This document shows, in pieces, positions 16,218 to 23,088 of a stretch of 27,160 nucleotides of DNA. The stretch spans positions 1 through 27,160 of IMG/VR virus record IMGVR_UViG_3300032240_000498. The stretch is one strand, 5' to 3'. The position numbers and the translations under genes were made by a program. This DNA is from a virus. The notes under the pieces were generated by a model. That model was not told the DNA's origin, ran no database searches, and saw only the letters and a program-made list of their open reading frames with translations. The number at the start of each line of letters is the position of its first letter. Positions within the stretch are counted from its first letter, which is position 1.

Positions 16218-16815
16218 CGCACCTCCAATAACACAGGGTTTGGCATTACCAATAGTAAATACGCCAGACCCTGCTGTTAATTATCCTGTGATTAATGTTC
16301 CAACACAGGAAGAGTTTGATGCGGCTGTAAAAGCAGAACAAAAAAAGAAGGAAGGAGAGAAGGAAGAAAAATCAAGAGGACTTCCTGACAGTAAACCTGT
16401 ATTACCACAAATACAAATTCCTGTTCAAAATACACAGGATAATCGGAATATTTCCGATCAACCATCCACAAATAGTAATATGGGGGTGCCTGTTATTGAA
16501 GTACCACTCGTCGGACCAGTTCCAGTTCCTCCAAAAGAACAAGTTATACTTGCTGGCACCACTGCTACTGCTTCTGTTGCTGCGGCTCTTATTGGCAAAT
16601 CTTTGGTGGAATGGATGGTAAAGAAGATGAAACCAATAGTTGAACAACTATTTGTAAGGGGTAAGAAACTTCTTAGTAAAGATCTCACCCCATATGAAAC
16701 TCAAGTTTATTTTGCTTTTGAAAAATCTGCTTCTCTCAAGAAAGTCAATAAATTACTTAAGAAAGAACAGAAGATTCAAAAGAAAGAACAATATAAAAGA
16801 TTTCACGAAAAGTAA
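16033..16815 (+). CDS. Pro/Gln-rich protein with one membrane segment
   Basis: The frame runs from ATG 16033, with an in-frame alternative ATG at 16048 (MPEIPNLQSQQLNQ). The N-terminal 80 residues are Gln/Pro-rich and lie across the holin-like gene in another frame. A Lys/Glu segment near 100-117 precedes more Pro-rich sequence, a hydrophobic segment (VILAGTTATASVAAALIG) and a basic C-terminus rich in KKEQK. No family recognised; a virion- or membrane-associated protein is plausible. The true start is uncertain and may lie further in. Its stop codon directly touches the stop of the minus-strand nuclease gene. Confidence 0.6.
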   Translation: MINRKMPEIPNLQSQQLNQLQNQSIQPLQQNQLPSLNQQKVALPVVQELPKTIIQSQSAGSNAPPITQGLALPIVNTPDPAVNYPVINVPTQEEFDAAVKAEQKKKEGEKEEKSRGLPDSKPVLPQIQIPVQNTQDNRNISDQPSTNSNMGVPVIEVPLVGPVPVPPKEQVILAGTTATASVAAALIGKSLVEWMVKKMKPIVEQLFVRGKKLLSKDLTPYETQVYFAFEKSASLKKVNKLLKKEQKIQKKEQYKRFHEK

Positions 16816-17205
16816 TTATTTTTGTGCCCAAGGACATGCCTTTGGCATATAAACTACAGCATGACCAGTTGCTACTGCTTGTTGGTTAATCTCAGTTCCA
16901 TCGGCAAGGAAGAGACGACCAACAGTTCTACCATAAAGATCTTTGGTAACTCTTTCAATTTTAATATCTTGATTGAGAACTAAATCAGATAACCATTTCT
17001 GTGCTGCTGGACCACCGATAGGATCTTTTTTACCGTGCTTGTTATTAGTTACTTCTGGAGCATCAATACAAGCAAGACGAATCTTTTCACCAGCTGCTGT
17101 GGTTACAGTATCTCCATCATGAACTCCAACAATAACATCTGCCTTAACAGCAAGTGTTGCTAACGAAAGGGCAGCAATCACTGCACCAATTTTAAAAAGT
17201 TTCAT
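16816..17205 (-). CDS. Secreted thermonuclease (SNase/TNase family)
   Basis: 129 residues. A Sec signal peptide (MKLFKIGAVIAALSLATLAV, cut near VKA) is followed by an OB-fold nuclease: VHDGDTVTTAAGEKIRLACI, IDAPE with Glu51, Arg43 and Asp48, and YGRTVGRLF with Arg93/97, corresponding to the catalytic and calcium-binding residues of staphylococcal nuclease. It would degrade DNA or RNA in the periplasm or outside the cell. It is the last gene of a seven-gene minus-strand operon, two bases after the previous gene. The domain is slightly shorter than staphylococcal nuclease. Confidence 0.9.
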   Translation of the reverse strand: MKLFKIGAVIAALSLATLAVKADVIVGVHDGDTVTTAAGEKIRLACIDAPEVTNNKHGKKDPIGGPAAQKWLSDLVLNQDIKIERVTKDLYGRTVGRLFLADGTEINQQAVATGHAVVYMPKACPWAQK

Positions 17206-17207
17206 AT

Positions 17208-17420
17208 TTAAAAAGGTAATTTGAACTTCTCTGTATTTAGTTTGGGAATAGGTAGTTTTTCCAATGCTTTTGATACTTGTTTCTCTACCACAGCACCCAC
17301 AAACTCTTCTGGGTTATCCAAAATCTTTTGTGCTTTCTGATAAGTTGTGTAAGCACCATAGCAAAGCACAGCACTAACGCTCAAACTTAATACAGATAAT
17401 CCTAATGCTAGTTTATTCAT
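17208..17420 (-). CDS. Small membrane-anchored protein, 70 residues
   Basis: An N-terminal hydrophobic segment (LALGLSVLSLSVSAVLCYGAY) acts as signal anchor, followed by a charged helix and the conserved-looking VVEKQVSKALEKLPIPKLN. As I recall, similar small proteins occur in T4-like cyanophages, function unknown. Its ATG overlaps the stop of the gene upstream on the minus strand (four bases), so it is part of the same operon. Confidence 0.65.
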   Translation of the reverse strand: MNKLALGLSVLSLSVSAVLCYGAYTTYQKAQKILDNPEEFVGAVVEKQVSKALEKLPIPKLNTEKFKLPF

Positions 17421-17611
17421 TCTCTTCCCTCCTCCTTATGAATCCAAATTTTTAAATCTTTGACGTATTTTCTTAATGTTTCTGCTTGTGATAAATGCCA
17501 GTCATCTCCTGTTTTGATATGTAATCTGATGTGTTCATCAACAGCATCAAGGCACTTTTTAATTACAGGATTCCAAGGTTCCCGAATAGGAGTATTCCAT
17601 TCTCTTGACAT
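17417..17611 (-). CDS. Small cytoplasmic hypothetical protein, 64 residues
   Basis: MSREWNTPIREPWNPVIKKC then a His/Trp-containing helical stretch. No signal peptide and no recognised family. It sits between two operon members with short spacing, which supports a real gene. Confidence 0.55.
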   Translation of the reverse strand: MSREWNTPIREPWNPVIKKCLDAVDEHIRLHIKTGDDWHLSQAETLRKYVKDLKIWIHKEEGRE

Positions 17612-17617
17612 AATACC

Positions 17618-17725
17618 TCACTTTTTTTTACCACCATTTTTTGCTTTTTTGGCAGTAGCATTACCTTGATTTTGTTTAGGTTTCTTGGTTGCTTTATTAC
17701 TGCCCTTGTTTTTTGACTTGGACAT
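17618..17725 (-). CDS. Tiny Lys-rich protein, 35 residues
   Basis: An intact ORF from ATG at 17725: MSKSKNKGSNKATKKPKQ, ending in KKK. It overlaps the end of the preceding minus-strand gene by 29 bases and ends six bases before the next start, fitting the operon. About 40 percent Lys, so a nucleic-acid-binding or packaging peptide is possible. It is short and low-complexity, so moderately supported. Confidence 0.5.
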   Translation of the reverse strand: MSKSKNKGSNKATKKPKQNQGNATAKKAKNGGKKK

Positions 17726-18299
17726 TATTCTGTGGCACAGATAACGTAGTATTTATCTGAGGATATCTCACAACTACGTCAGAACATATCTTAGCGTAAG
17801 GAGAATCTGGGTGAAATGTAATCCCAGATTTAATTGCTTCGCCACATTTTAATAATCGAACAAGTTCAAAATCTAAACGTGCTTTATCTGCTTCTGCGTT
17901 TTGTCTTTTGATTTCTACTTTTGCTCTTTCCTTACAAATTTCTTGTAAAGAACCATCCAAGGGAAAGTTGAATCCCATACTAATACCACCATTACCAGTA
18001 TAAGATTGGTAAGTTGCTGGGTCTTTACTTCCATTCATGTTGCCTAATATGAATGGTGAAACACTCATAGTGGGCCCTTGACAACTAACCCCTGCTCCGT
18101 ATGTATTAGTAGAATACGGCCCTTGGAGGACTTGAACTGCTTGGTTAGTAACGTTTCCTGTAGCAGAAGCAGTAGGACCAGCAATATTAGTATTACTAGG
18201 AGCCTGCTGTGCCAATACGGGAGATACATATAAACTTATTGTGTAAAGACAGATACTGAGTTTGTGGTAGAATCTTGTGATGTTGTTCGATCTATCCAT
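17697..18299 (-). CDS. Secreted protein with signal peptide, 200 residues
   Basis: A signal sequence near residues 13-30 (LSICLYTISLYVSPVLAQQ) follows an unusually long N-terminal extension. The mature part is Gly/Asn/Ser-rich with a few Cys (VSCQGPTMS, LQEICKER, LLKCGEA, AKICSDV), a helical KVEIKRQNAEADKARLDFEL and HPDSPYAKICSDVVV. This resembles a cyanophage hypothetical family; function unknown. Its start overlaps the upstream gene by 64 bases, so a later start is possible. Confidence 0.65.
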   Translation of the reverse strand: MDRSNNITRFYHKLSICLYTISLYVSPVLAQQAPSNTNIAGPTASATGNVTNQAVQVLQGPYSTNTYGAGVSCQGPTMSVSPFILGNMNGSKDPATYQSYTGNGGISMGFNFPLDGSLQEICKERAKVEIKRQNAEADKARLDFELVRLLKCGEAIKSGITFHPDSPYAKICSDVVVRYPQINTTLSVPQNNVQVKKQGQ

Positions 18300-18595
18300 G
18301 TTTCTTTTGCCAATCCAGGACCAAGATAAGTTTCGCTGAACTGGAATGGAGCACCTTGAGTCATGATACTATAGTTTGCTCCTTGTTGAGGAGTGCCAGG
18401 AATATTAATATTAGTTCCAGATACAGTATATGATGAACCAGTTGTATATTCAACTTGGTGAATCGTTTCTATAATTTGTGTGTGAGTTTCTGTGGTTGCC
18501 GTAATAGTTCCCCTTGTAAAATTGGGAACAACCTGTTCAGCTAGGGCAGGACAAGATGACCCTAGCAGGAATAAACCCGCTAGGATATGTCTCAT
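18236..18595 (-). CDS. Secreted beta-rich protein, paralogue of the next upstream gene
   Basis: 119 residues with a clear signal peptide (MRHILAGLFLLGSSCPALAE). The mature chain is Thr/Ser-rich and beta-like. It shares a pattern with the product of 18592-19053: SSYTVSGTNINIPGT versus GEYSVSGSNIKANTF, and FQFSETYLG versus FVFSETSRA. It is probably a tandem duplicate. Function unknown; a secreted or envelope-exposed role follows from the signal peptide. It starts by four-base overlap (ATGA) with the upstream gene. Confidence 0.68.
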   Translation of the reverse strand: MRHILAGLFLLGSSCPALAEQVVPNFTRGTITATTETHTQIIETIHQVEYTTGSSYTVSGTNINIPGTPQQGANYSIMTQGAPFQFSETYLGPGLAKETWIDRTTSQDSTTNSVSVFTQ

Positions 18596-19053
18596 TTGAA
18601 TACGCTCAACTCAACGCTACGTTGTGCTGTTGCTGTTGTTCCTGCTCCACCAGCAGTAACTGTTGGAACACCAGATGTCGTTAATGTACCAGCGAGAGAA
18701 CCCTTGTCTCCTGCTAACTGAGTAACACTATCCCCATAAAGGTTGGGAGAAGCAATAACTCCACCACTGACCGACTGAGTGGTGACTGATGTATCAGCAG
18801 CTCGTGAAGTTTCTGAGAAAACAAATCCTTGACCTGCTGTGTTGACATCATATGAACCAGTGGAACCAACGCCACCAAATGTATTTGCTTTAATATTCGA
18901 ACCAGAGACCGAGTATTCCCCGCCAATTCTGGTTGATTGTACCGCTGCACCCTGGACGTTTAATTGTACGGAATCAGTAATCCTTGATGTAATTTCACCT
19001 GCAAAAACAGGAGTAGTTAAAAATAACGAAAAGACAAATGCTAATCTTTTCAT
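18592..19053 (-). CDS. Secreted beta-rich protein, first gene of the minus-strand operon
   Basis: 153 residues, signal peptide MKRLAFVFSLFLTTPVFAGE, then a Gly/Ser/Thr/Val-rich chain with repeated short strands (IGGEYSVSGSNI, GSTGSYDVNTAG, GFVFSETSRA). It lacks Cys. It is a paralogue of the next gene. It is downstream of a minus-strand late box at 19080-19087, so probably a late gene. A role in the host envelope or virion surface is inference. Confidence 0.7.
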   Translation of the reverse strand: MKRLAFVFSLFLTTPVFAGEITSRITDSVQLNVQGAAVQSTRIGGEYSVSGSNIKANTFGGVGSTGSYDVNTAGQGFVFSETSRAADTSVTTQSVSGGVIASPNLYGDSVTQLAGDKGSLAGTLTTSGVPTVTAGGAGTTATAQRSVELSVFK

Positions 19054-19079
19054 TTTTCTGTATAAAATACGACTAAATG

Positions 19080-19087
19080 TATTTATG
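19080..19087 (-). promoter_or_regulatory. T4-type late promoter box, minus strand
   Basis: CATAAATA read on the minus strand, 26 bases before ATG 19053. It would drive the seven-gene operon 19053 to 16816. Confidence 0.55.
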
Positions 19088-19114
19088 TTTCATGGTGGTT
19101 CGGAACTCACCCTC

Positions 19115-19143
19115 TTGACACCTCCATAAATATGTGCTATATT
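19115..19143 (+). promoter_or_regulatory. Combined sigma70-like and late promoter
   Basis: TTGACA at 19115-19120 and TATATT at 19138-19143 with a 17-bp spacer. CATAAATA (19125-19132), a T4 late box, is inside the spacer. Both would feed the lysozyme gene at 19251. Confidence 0.6.
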
Positions 19144-19250
19144 ATGCTGTTCGTCATGAGAACGTGAGTGACAATAGAGCCGTGGAAGGTGCCCACCGAG
19201 AGGTTGGGTGTACCCCCCTTCTATACGGATGTAGAGTTCAATCAAACTAA
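19144..19250 (+). promoter_or_regulatory. Structured leader before the lysozyme gene
   Basis: About 105 bases without a gene. GTTC/GAAC arms near 19151-19166 and a GGT-CCCA / TGGG-ACC arrangement near 19189-19213 suggest stem-loops, followed by a C-run and T. No obvious ribosome-binding site lies in the last 15 bases. It may be a regulatory leader; I do not recognise a riboswitch class. Confidence 0.35.
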
Positions 19251-19892
19251 ATGCAACAATTCCTTACAGTAGCCCTGCCTGTTTTGGCAACGGTTACAAC
19301 CAGTACGGCAACACTGCCTAGCGTGTTTCCTCCTCCCCCCTTGAGTGCCCCGCCACCATATTCTATTATTCGAGAGGAGCCTACATTAAAGACAGCGACC
19401 AAAACGGTTGCTCCCGAGAAGTCAAAAGAGAAAAGGCTAATTTGTAAAGGGTGTAATGAAAATGAGAATGCTACCCTGGCATATTTCCAGGAACGTGGTA
19501 TTAAAGACAGAAACGCCCTTGCTACTATTTTAGGAAACATTAAGCAAGAATCTAGATTCACGCCTAATGTTTGTGAAGGTGGTAGTAAACGGTCCTATTA
19601 CTCCTGCTGGGGTGGTTATGGACTGATTCAATGGACATCTGCCAATAGGTATTATGGATTGGGTGATTTTGCTAGAAAGTATGGTGGGTCACCATCATCA
19701 CTTGATACGCAACTTCGTTATCTTACAAACGAAATCCAGTGGCAAAAGATTGAGGAGAAGATGAAAACTCCTGGTAAATCGATTTATCGCTATATGGATT
19801 ATGCGTATGATTGGATTGGTTGGGGATATCATGGTGCCCGTACAGAGTATGCCTATGATTATGCATCCCGACTGACTCAGGTAGAAGTTTGA
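19251..19892 (+). CDS. Phage_lysozyme2-type (tail-lysozyme-like) muralytic protein
   Basis: 213 residues. A hydrophobic, Pro-rich N-terminus (MQQFLTVALPVLATVT, then FPPPPLSAPPPY) may serve as signal or anchor, followed by a basic linker with a CKGC pair. The catalytic domain spans about 75-213: ALATILGNIKQESRFTPN with catalytic-type Glu100, GGYGLIQWTSANRYYGL and DWIGWGYHGARTEYAYDYA. These match the phage tail lysozyme family that cleaves peptidoglycan. It is the third clear wall-active enzyme in the window and has its own early-plus-late promoter. Confidence 0.82.
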   Translation: MQQFLTVALPVLATVTTSTATLPSVFPPPPLSAPPPYSIIREEPTLKTATKTVAPEKSKEKRLICKGCNENENATLAYFQERGIKDRNALATILGNIKQESRFTPNVCEGGSKRSYYSCWGGYGLIQWTSANRYYGLGDFARKYGGSPSSLDTQLRYLTNEIQWQKIEEKMKTPGKSIYRYMDYAYDWIGWGYHGARTEYAYDYASRLTQVEV

Positions 19893-19899
19893 ACAACTG

Positions 19900-19907
19900 A
19901 ATAAATA
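19900..19907 (+). promoter_or_regulatory. T4-type late promoter box next to a terminator
   Basis: AATAAATA just before the stem at 19909. The expected late start (about 19913) lies in the left arm of that stem, so late RNA would not form the full terminator. Confidence 0.5.
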
Positions 19908-19908
19908 T

Positions 19909-19932
19909 GCGGGGAGACAATCCCCGCTTTTT
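19909..19932 (+). terminator. Intrinsic terminator after the lysozyme gene
   Basis: GCGGGGA (19909-19915), loop GACAA, TCCCCGC (19921-19927), then five T. Confidence 0.85.
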
Positions 19933-19944
19933 ACTATTACTAAT

Positions 19945-20457
19945 ATGAAAATATATAAAAATTCTATAAGTGATAAATTATTAAAAGAATGTACTGAAAA
20001 AATCAGAGCAGAAATAACAAAACCAACTTGGATGACCAGTACAATATGTTGGGGGGCGGAAATAAAAAAGAACATTACTGGTAGTTGTATGTTTTGTAAT
20101 GTTGATCAATATTTGGCAAATAAATTAACGGATGAATTAAAAGAATATTTTCCTGAACATGATGAATTAATATTTCAGTATTATGTTTGGCAACATGATG
20201 CTGGCATATCAATACATGATGATAAAGGACATAAATTTGGCGCAACTTTATATTTAAATCCAGAATGGCATGTCAATTGGGGAGGATTGTTTGTTTGGTA
20301 TGATTCTTTTGAAAATTATGCGGAAGGAAAAGCAAATTGTTTAATACCAAAAAGTAAAACATTAGTATTAAATGACGAAACACAGCTGCATCTTGTCACT
20401 CCAGTATCTTCAACATCTCCAGAAATCAGAGTTACTATACAAATTTGGGGAAAATGA
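19945..20457 (+). CDS. 2-oxoglutarate/Fe(II)-dependent oxygenase-like protein
   Basis: 170 residues with a double-stranded beta-helix pattern. The iron triad is visible: His91 and Asp93 in SIHDDKGHKFGATLYLN, His149 in QLHLVTPV, with Arg162 in EIRVTIQIW to bind 2-oxoglutarate. YLNPEWHVNWGG resembles the prolyl-4-hydroxylase-like phage branch. T4-like cyanophages often carry several such oxygenases; substrates are unknown (DNA base, protein or small molecule). AT-rich codon use differs from its neighbours, a hint of separate acquisition. It overlaps the next gene by four bases. Confidence 0.82.
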   Translation: MKIYKNSISDKLLKECTEKIRAEITKPTWMTSTICWGAEIKKNITGSCMFCNVDQYLANKLTDELKEYFPEHDELIFQYYVWQHDAGISIHDDKGHKFGATLYLNPEWHVNWGGLFVWYDSFENYAEGKANCLIPKSKTLVLNDETQLHLVTPVSSTSPEIRVTIQIWGK

Positions 20458-20855
20458 TTAACTTCGGTAAAAAGAAACCAGATATAAAACAATACGCTAT
20501 AATCAGTGTAGTGTTAACAACTATTATCGCCACTCTTTCTCAGTGTACAGGAATATCACAGAATAATATTTGGGATTTACTTGATGAAGTACAAAGAAAA
20601 TATTTTCCCCAAACCATTCTGAATGAGTTTATACTCAACGATCCTGAGAAACTTAATAGAAGAATCACCAGAGATGTTGATAGAGCAATAGATGATTACT
20701 GGGCACAATCTGGTTTATCAAAAGCAGAGGTATCAAAACCTCGCTATATAGAAGAAGCAAACGACGAAACATTATGTTATAGTGATGAGTGTAAGACACT
20801 CGCCCCACCCATGAGGTTATGTGCCCCATGGCTTGACACCTGCCCTAAGGAGTGA
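20454..20855 (+). CDS. Small single-TM protein, 133 residues
   Basis: ATG 20454 overlaps the oxygenase stop (ATGA); an in-frame TTG at 20445 is less likely. A basic N-terminus, a TM segment (YAIISVVLTTIIATLSQCTGI), an amphipathic LLDEVQRKYFPQTILNEF region and a Cys-containing tail (LCYSDECKTLA, LCAPWLDTC). It resembles a cyanophage hypothetical family; function unknown. Its 3' end carries the promoter for the first tRNA. Confidence 0.65.
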   Translation: MINFGKKKPDIKQYAIISVVLTTIIATLSQCTGISQNNIWDLLDEVQRKYFPQTILNEFILNDPEKLNRRITRDVDRAIDDYWAQSGLSKAEVSKPRYIEEANDETLCYSDECKTLAPPMRLCAPWLDTCPKE

Positions 20856-20861
20856 TAGAAT
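20833..20861 (+). promoter_or_regulatory. Sigma70-like promoter for tRNA-Arg/tRNA-Val
   Basis: TTGACA (20833-20838), 17-bp spacer, TAGAAT (20856-20861). The expected start is at about the first base of the tRNA at 20870. Confidence 0.75.
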
Positions 20862-20869
20862 ACTCTCAT

Positions 20870-20943
20870 GTCTCGGTAGCTCAGATGGATAGAGCATCTG
20901 CCTTCTAAGCAGTTGGTCACAGGTTCAAGTCCTGTCCGAGACG
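20870..20943 (+). tRNA. tRNA-Arg(TCT)
   Basis: Acceptor GTCTCGG pairs with CCGAGAC, the anticodon loop CTTCTAA gives TCT, and the T-loop is TTCAAGT. 74 bases, with no encoded CCA. It decodes AGA. Confidence 0.95.
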
Positions 20944-20946
20944 CTC

Positions 20947-21018
20947 GGGAGATTGGCGCAGCGGTAGCGCAGCTGCTTTACACGCAGACGGTCATTGGTT
21001 CGAATCCGATATTTCCCA
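20947..21018 (+). tRNA. tRNA-Val(TAC)
   Basis: Acceptor GGGAGAT pairs with ATTTCCC with one wobble, anticodon loop TTTACAC gives TAC, T-loop TTCGAAT. The anticodon stem has a G-A mismatch at its base. No encoded CCA. It lies three bases after tRNA-Arg. Confidence 0.9.
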
Positions 21019-21027
21019 TATAAGATT

Positions 21028-21243
21028 ATGAATACATACTATATCTCTTTAATAGTGCTCTGTGCGATGATATATATTATCTGGCAGGATCCAAATGTGC
21101 CAGAATATATCAACCTCAGAATAAAACTTCTTCACATTGATTTTATTCGGTGGAGAATGGCAAGGAAAATGAGAAAAGAACTTAAGAGTGATATGAAAAC
21201 ACTTGAAAAATGGATAAAAAAAAATGGCAAGGATAAGATGTAA
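21028..21243 (+). CDS. Small membrane protein, 71 residues
   Basis: ATG 21028 is preferred, since an upstream in-frame start would lie inside tRNA-Val. N-terminal TM segment (YYISLIVLCAMIYIIW), then a very basic amphipathic region (RWRMARKMRKELKSDMK). Unknown family. It overlaps the next gene by 20 bases. Confidence 0.55.
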   Translation: MNTYYISLIVLCAMIYIIWQDPNVPEYINLRIKLLHIDFIRWRMARKMRKELKSDMKTLEKWIKKNGKDKM

Positions 21244-21481
21244 TGCTTGTGGAACAGAGTTAGAAGTTTATCAAGCAAATAAAAGTAAAGCGTGTGGATG
21301 TGACAACCATACTATGATAAGATTAGATAGAAATGGATTGCCTATTATCACAGGTAACGATCTATCATTGGTTACTGGCATCGAAGGAGTCAGCAAACCT
21401 AAAGAAAAAAAGCTTGACACTCCCACACCAATGGAGTATACTAAAAGGATTCCAAGAAAAATGGAGTTTGAAGTTCGCTAG
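21224..21481 (+). CDS. Small zinc-ribbon-like protein, 85 residues
   Basis: Starts MARIRCNACGTELEVYQ with a CxxC pair and a later CGC giving a likely zinc site (C6, C9, C24, C26), then LPIITGNDLSLV, similar to small cyanophage proteins of unknown function. The stop shares one base with tRNA-Ser, and the tRNA promoter is inside its 3' end. Confidence 0.65.
   Translation: MARIRCNACGTELEVYQANKSKACGCDNHTMIRLDRNGLPIITGNDLSLVTGIEGVSKPKEKKLDTPTPMEYTKRIPRKMEFEVR
21414..21442 (+). promoter_or_regulatory. Sigma70-like promoter for tRNA-Ser(GCT) and possibly the porin
   Basis: TTGACA (21414-21419), 17-bp spacer, TATACT (21437-21442). No other promoter is visible before the porin at 21607. Confidence 0.7.
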
Positions 21482-21568
21482 GAAGATTGGCCGAGAGGTT
21501 TAAGGCAGCAGTTTGCTAAACTGCCGAAGGAGTCAATCCTTCCGATGGTTCGAATCCATCATCTTCCG
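21481..21568 (+). tRNA. tRNA-Ser(GCT)
   Basis: Acceptor GGAAGAT pairs with ATCTTCC; anticodon loop TTGCTAA gives GCT; long class II variable arm; T-loop TTCGAAT. 88 bases, no CCA encoded. Confidence 0.95.
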
Positions 21569-21570
21569 TT

Positions 21571-21586
21571 GCCCTCTGGGCATTTT
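21571..21586 (+). terminator. Weak hairpin after tRNA-Ser
   Basis: GCCC-TCT-GGGC followed by ATTTT. The stem is short, so leaky termination into the porin is likely. Confidence 0.4.
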
Positions 21587-21606
21587 GTAAATTAACAATA
21601 AAAAGT

Positions 21607-23082
21607 ATGAAAATCAAACAACTGATGCTTGCGCCTGTTGCTTTGGGAATGATTGCTCCTGTTGCTGCGAATGCCGCAGACCTTAACCTGGCAGCAGTCA
21701 ATCAATATTCCTCTAGTGATCAGGTAACAAGTGTCTCACAATTTTCCGATGTGAAACCTACTGACTGGGCTTACCAAGCACTCTCTAATCTGGTTAATCG
21801 TTATGGTTGTGTTGCTGGTTATCCTAATGGCACCTTTGGTGGTGCTAAAGCAATGACTCGTTTTGAGGCAGCAGCACTTCTGAATGCTTGCCTTGATCGT
21901 GTCACTGAAACTACCGATGAACTTAAGCTCCTTCTAAAAGAGTTTGGTTCAGAACTTACTGTTCTTCGTGGTCGTGTAAATGGTCTTGAAGCAAAAGTTG
22001 GTCAACTTGAAGCAACCCAGTTCTCCACCACTACCAAACTTCATGGTGAAACTTTCTTCACTTTGGCTGGTATTCCTGGAGCAGTTACTAATGCTGGTCA
22101 AAGTGTGGGTTCTACCACATTTAATTATGATCTTCGTTTGAAACTGGATACTTCCTTCACTGGTAAAGATTTGCTACGCACTCGCCTTCGTGCTGGTAAC
22201 TTTGTCAACTCTCCTTTTGATACGGATGGTTCACTTTTCCAACTGGATAAAGCAACTGGAACTAACAATCTAGTTAAGATTGATCGTCTGTATTATCAGT
22301 TCCCTGTTACTAAAGGTCTGACTGCTACTGCTGCTGCTATCATTGAAAACAATGATCTAGCATGGATTCCTTCAGCATATGAATCTAACATTTTAAACTT
22401 CTTTGATGTTGCTGGTGCTCCTGGTGTTTATAATAAAGTCAAGGGTGCTGGTGGTGGTTTCCAGTATATTCAACCTGGCAAACAAGGAGTTATTTTGGGA
22501 GCTAACTATATTTCTCAATCTGGTAATGATTCTACCAAAGGTGAGTTCAACTCTGCTTCTGCTCTGAACCTGATGGCACAAGTTGGTTATCGTGCTCCTC
22601 AGTGGGGTGCTGCTTTTGGTTATCGTTATGGCACTCAGGGCACTGCTCCAACCGTATTTAATGGTGTTGGTGGTGCTACTGGTGAACTTGCTAATAACCA
22701 ATATTCCAATGGTTACGCAATCAATGCTTACTGGCAACCACAAAAATCTGGTATCGTTCCTTCAGTTTCTGGTGCTTATAGCTGGAACACTGTGAGTGGT
22801 GTTTCTACTCCCAATGGTGCTACCAATAATAAAACTTGGTTCGTCGGTCTTCAGTGGAGCGATGTATTTGCCAAGGGTAATAATGCTGGTATTGCTTATG
22901 GTCAACCTGGCAACGCTAATGGTGTGACTTCAAATGCTTCCATCATGGAAATCTTCTACAAGTATAAGGTGTCTGATAACATCAGCATCACTCCTGCGAT
23001 TCTGTATGTTTCCAACAACCAACAGTTCCAAAATGCTTCCTCTAACTGGGGTGGCGTCATTCAAACCAAGTTCACTTTCTGA
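21607..23082 (+). CDS. Cyanobacterial-type outer-membrane porin (SLH + OprB-like)
   Basis: 491 residues. Signal peptide ends MIAPVAANA-AD. Residues about 41-98 form an SLH domain (SQFSDVKPTDWAYQAL, GCVAGYPNGTFGGAKAMTRF) that anchors to the cell wall. A coiled coil follows (TDELKLLLKEFGSELTVL to VGQLEA). From about 140 a 16-18-strand-type beta barrel continues to the terminal Phe (GGVIQTKFTF), the usual signal for outer-membrane insertion. This is the architecture of Synechococcus Som-type porins, which let small solutes cross the outer membrane. It sits between two tRNA-Ser genes and six bases upstream of a permease gene, so it is probably host-derived and working with it. Confidence 0.9.
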   Translation: MKIKQLMLAPVALGMIAPVAANAADLNLAAVNQYSSSDQVTSVSQFSDVKPTDWAYQALSNLVNRYGCVAGYPNGTFGGAKAMTRFEAAALLNACLDRVTETTDELKLLLKEFGSELTVLRGRVNGLEAKVGQLEATQFSTTTKLHGETFFTLAGIPGAVTNAGQSVGSTTFNYDLRLKLDTSFTGKDLLRTRLRAGNFVNSPFDTDGSLFQLDKATGTNNLVKIDRLYYQFPVTKGLTATAAAIIENNDLAWIPSAYESNILNFFDVAGAPGVYNKVKGAGGGFQYIQPGKQGVILGANYISQSGNDSTKGEFNSASALNLMAQVGYRAPQWGAAFGYRYGTQGTAPTVFNGVGGATGELANNQYSNGYAINAYWQPQKSGIVPSVSGAYSWNTVSGVSTPNGATNNKTWFVGLQWSDVFAKGNNAGIAYGQPGNANGVTSNASIMEIFYKYKVSDNISITPAILYVSNNQQFQNASSNWGGVIQTKFTF

Positions 23083-23088
23083 TAAGTT

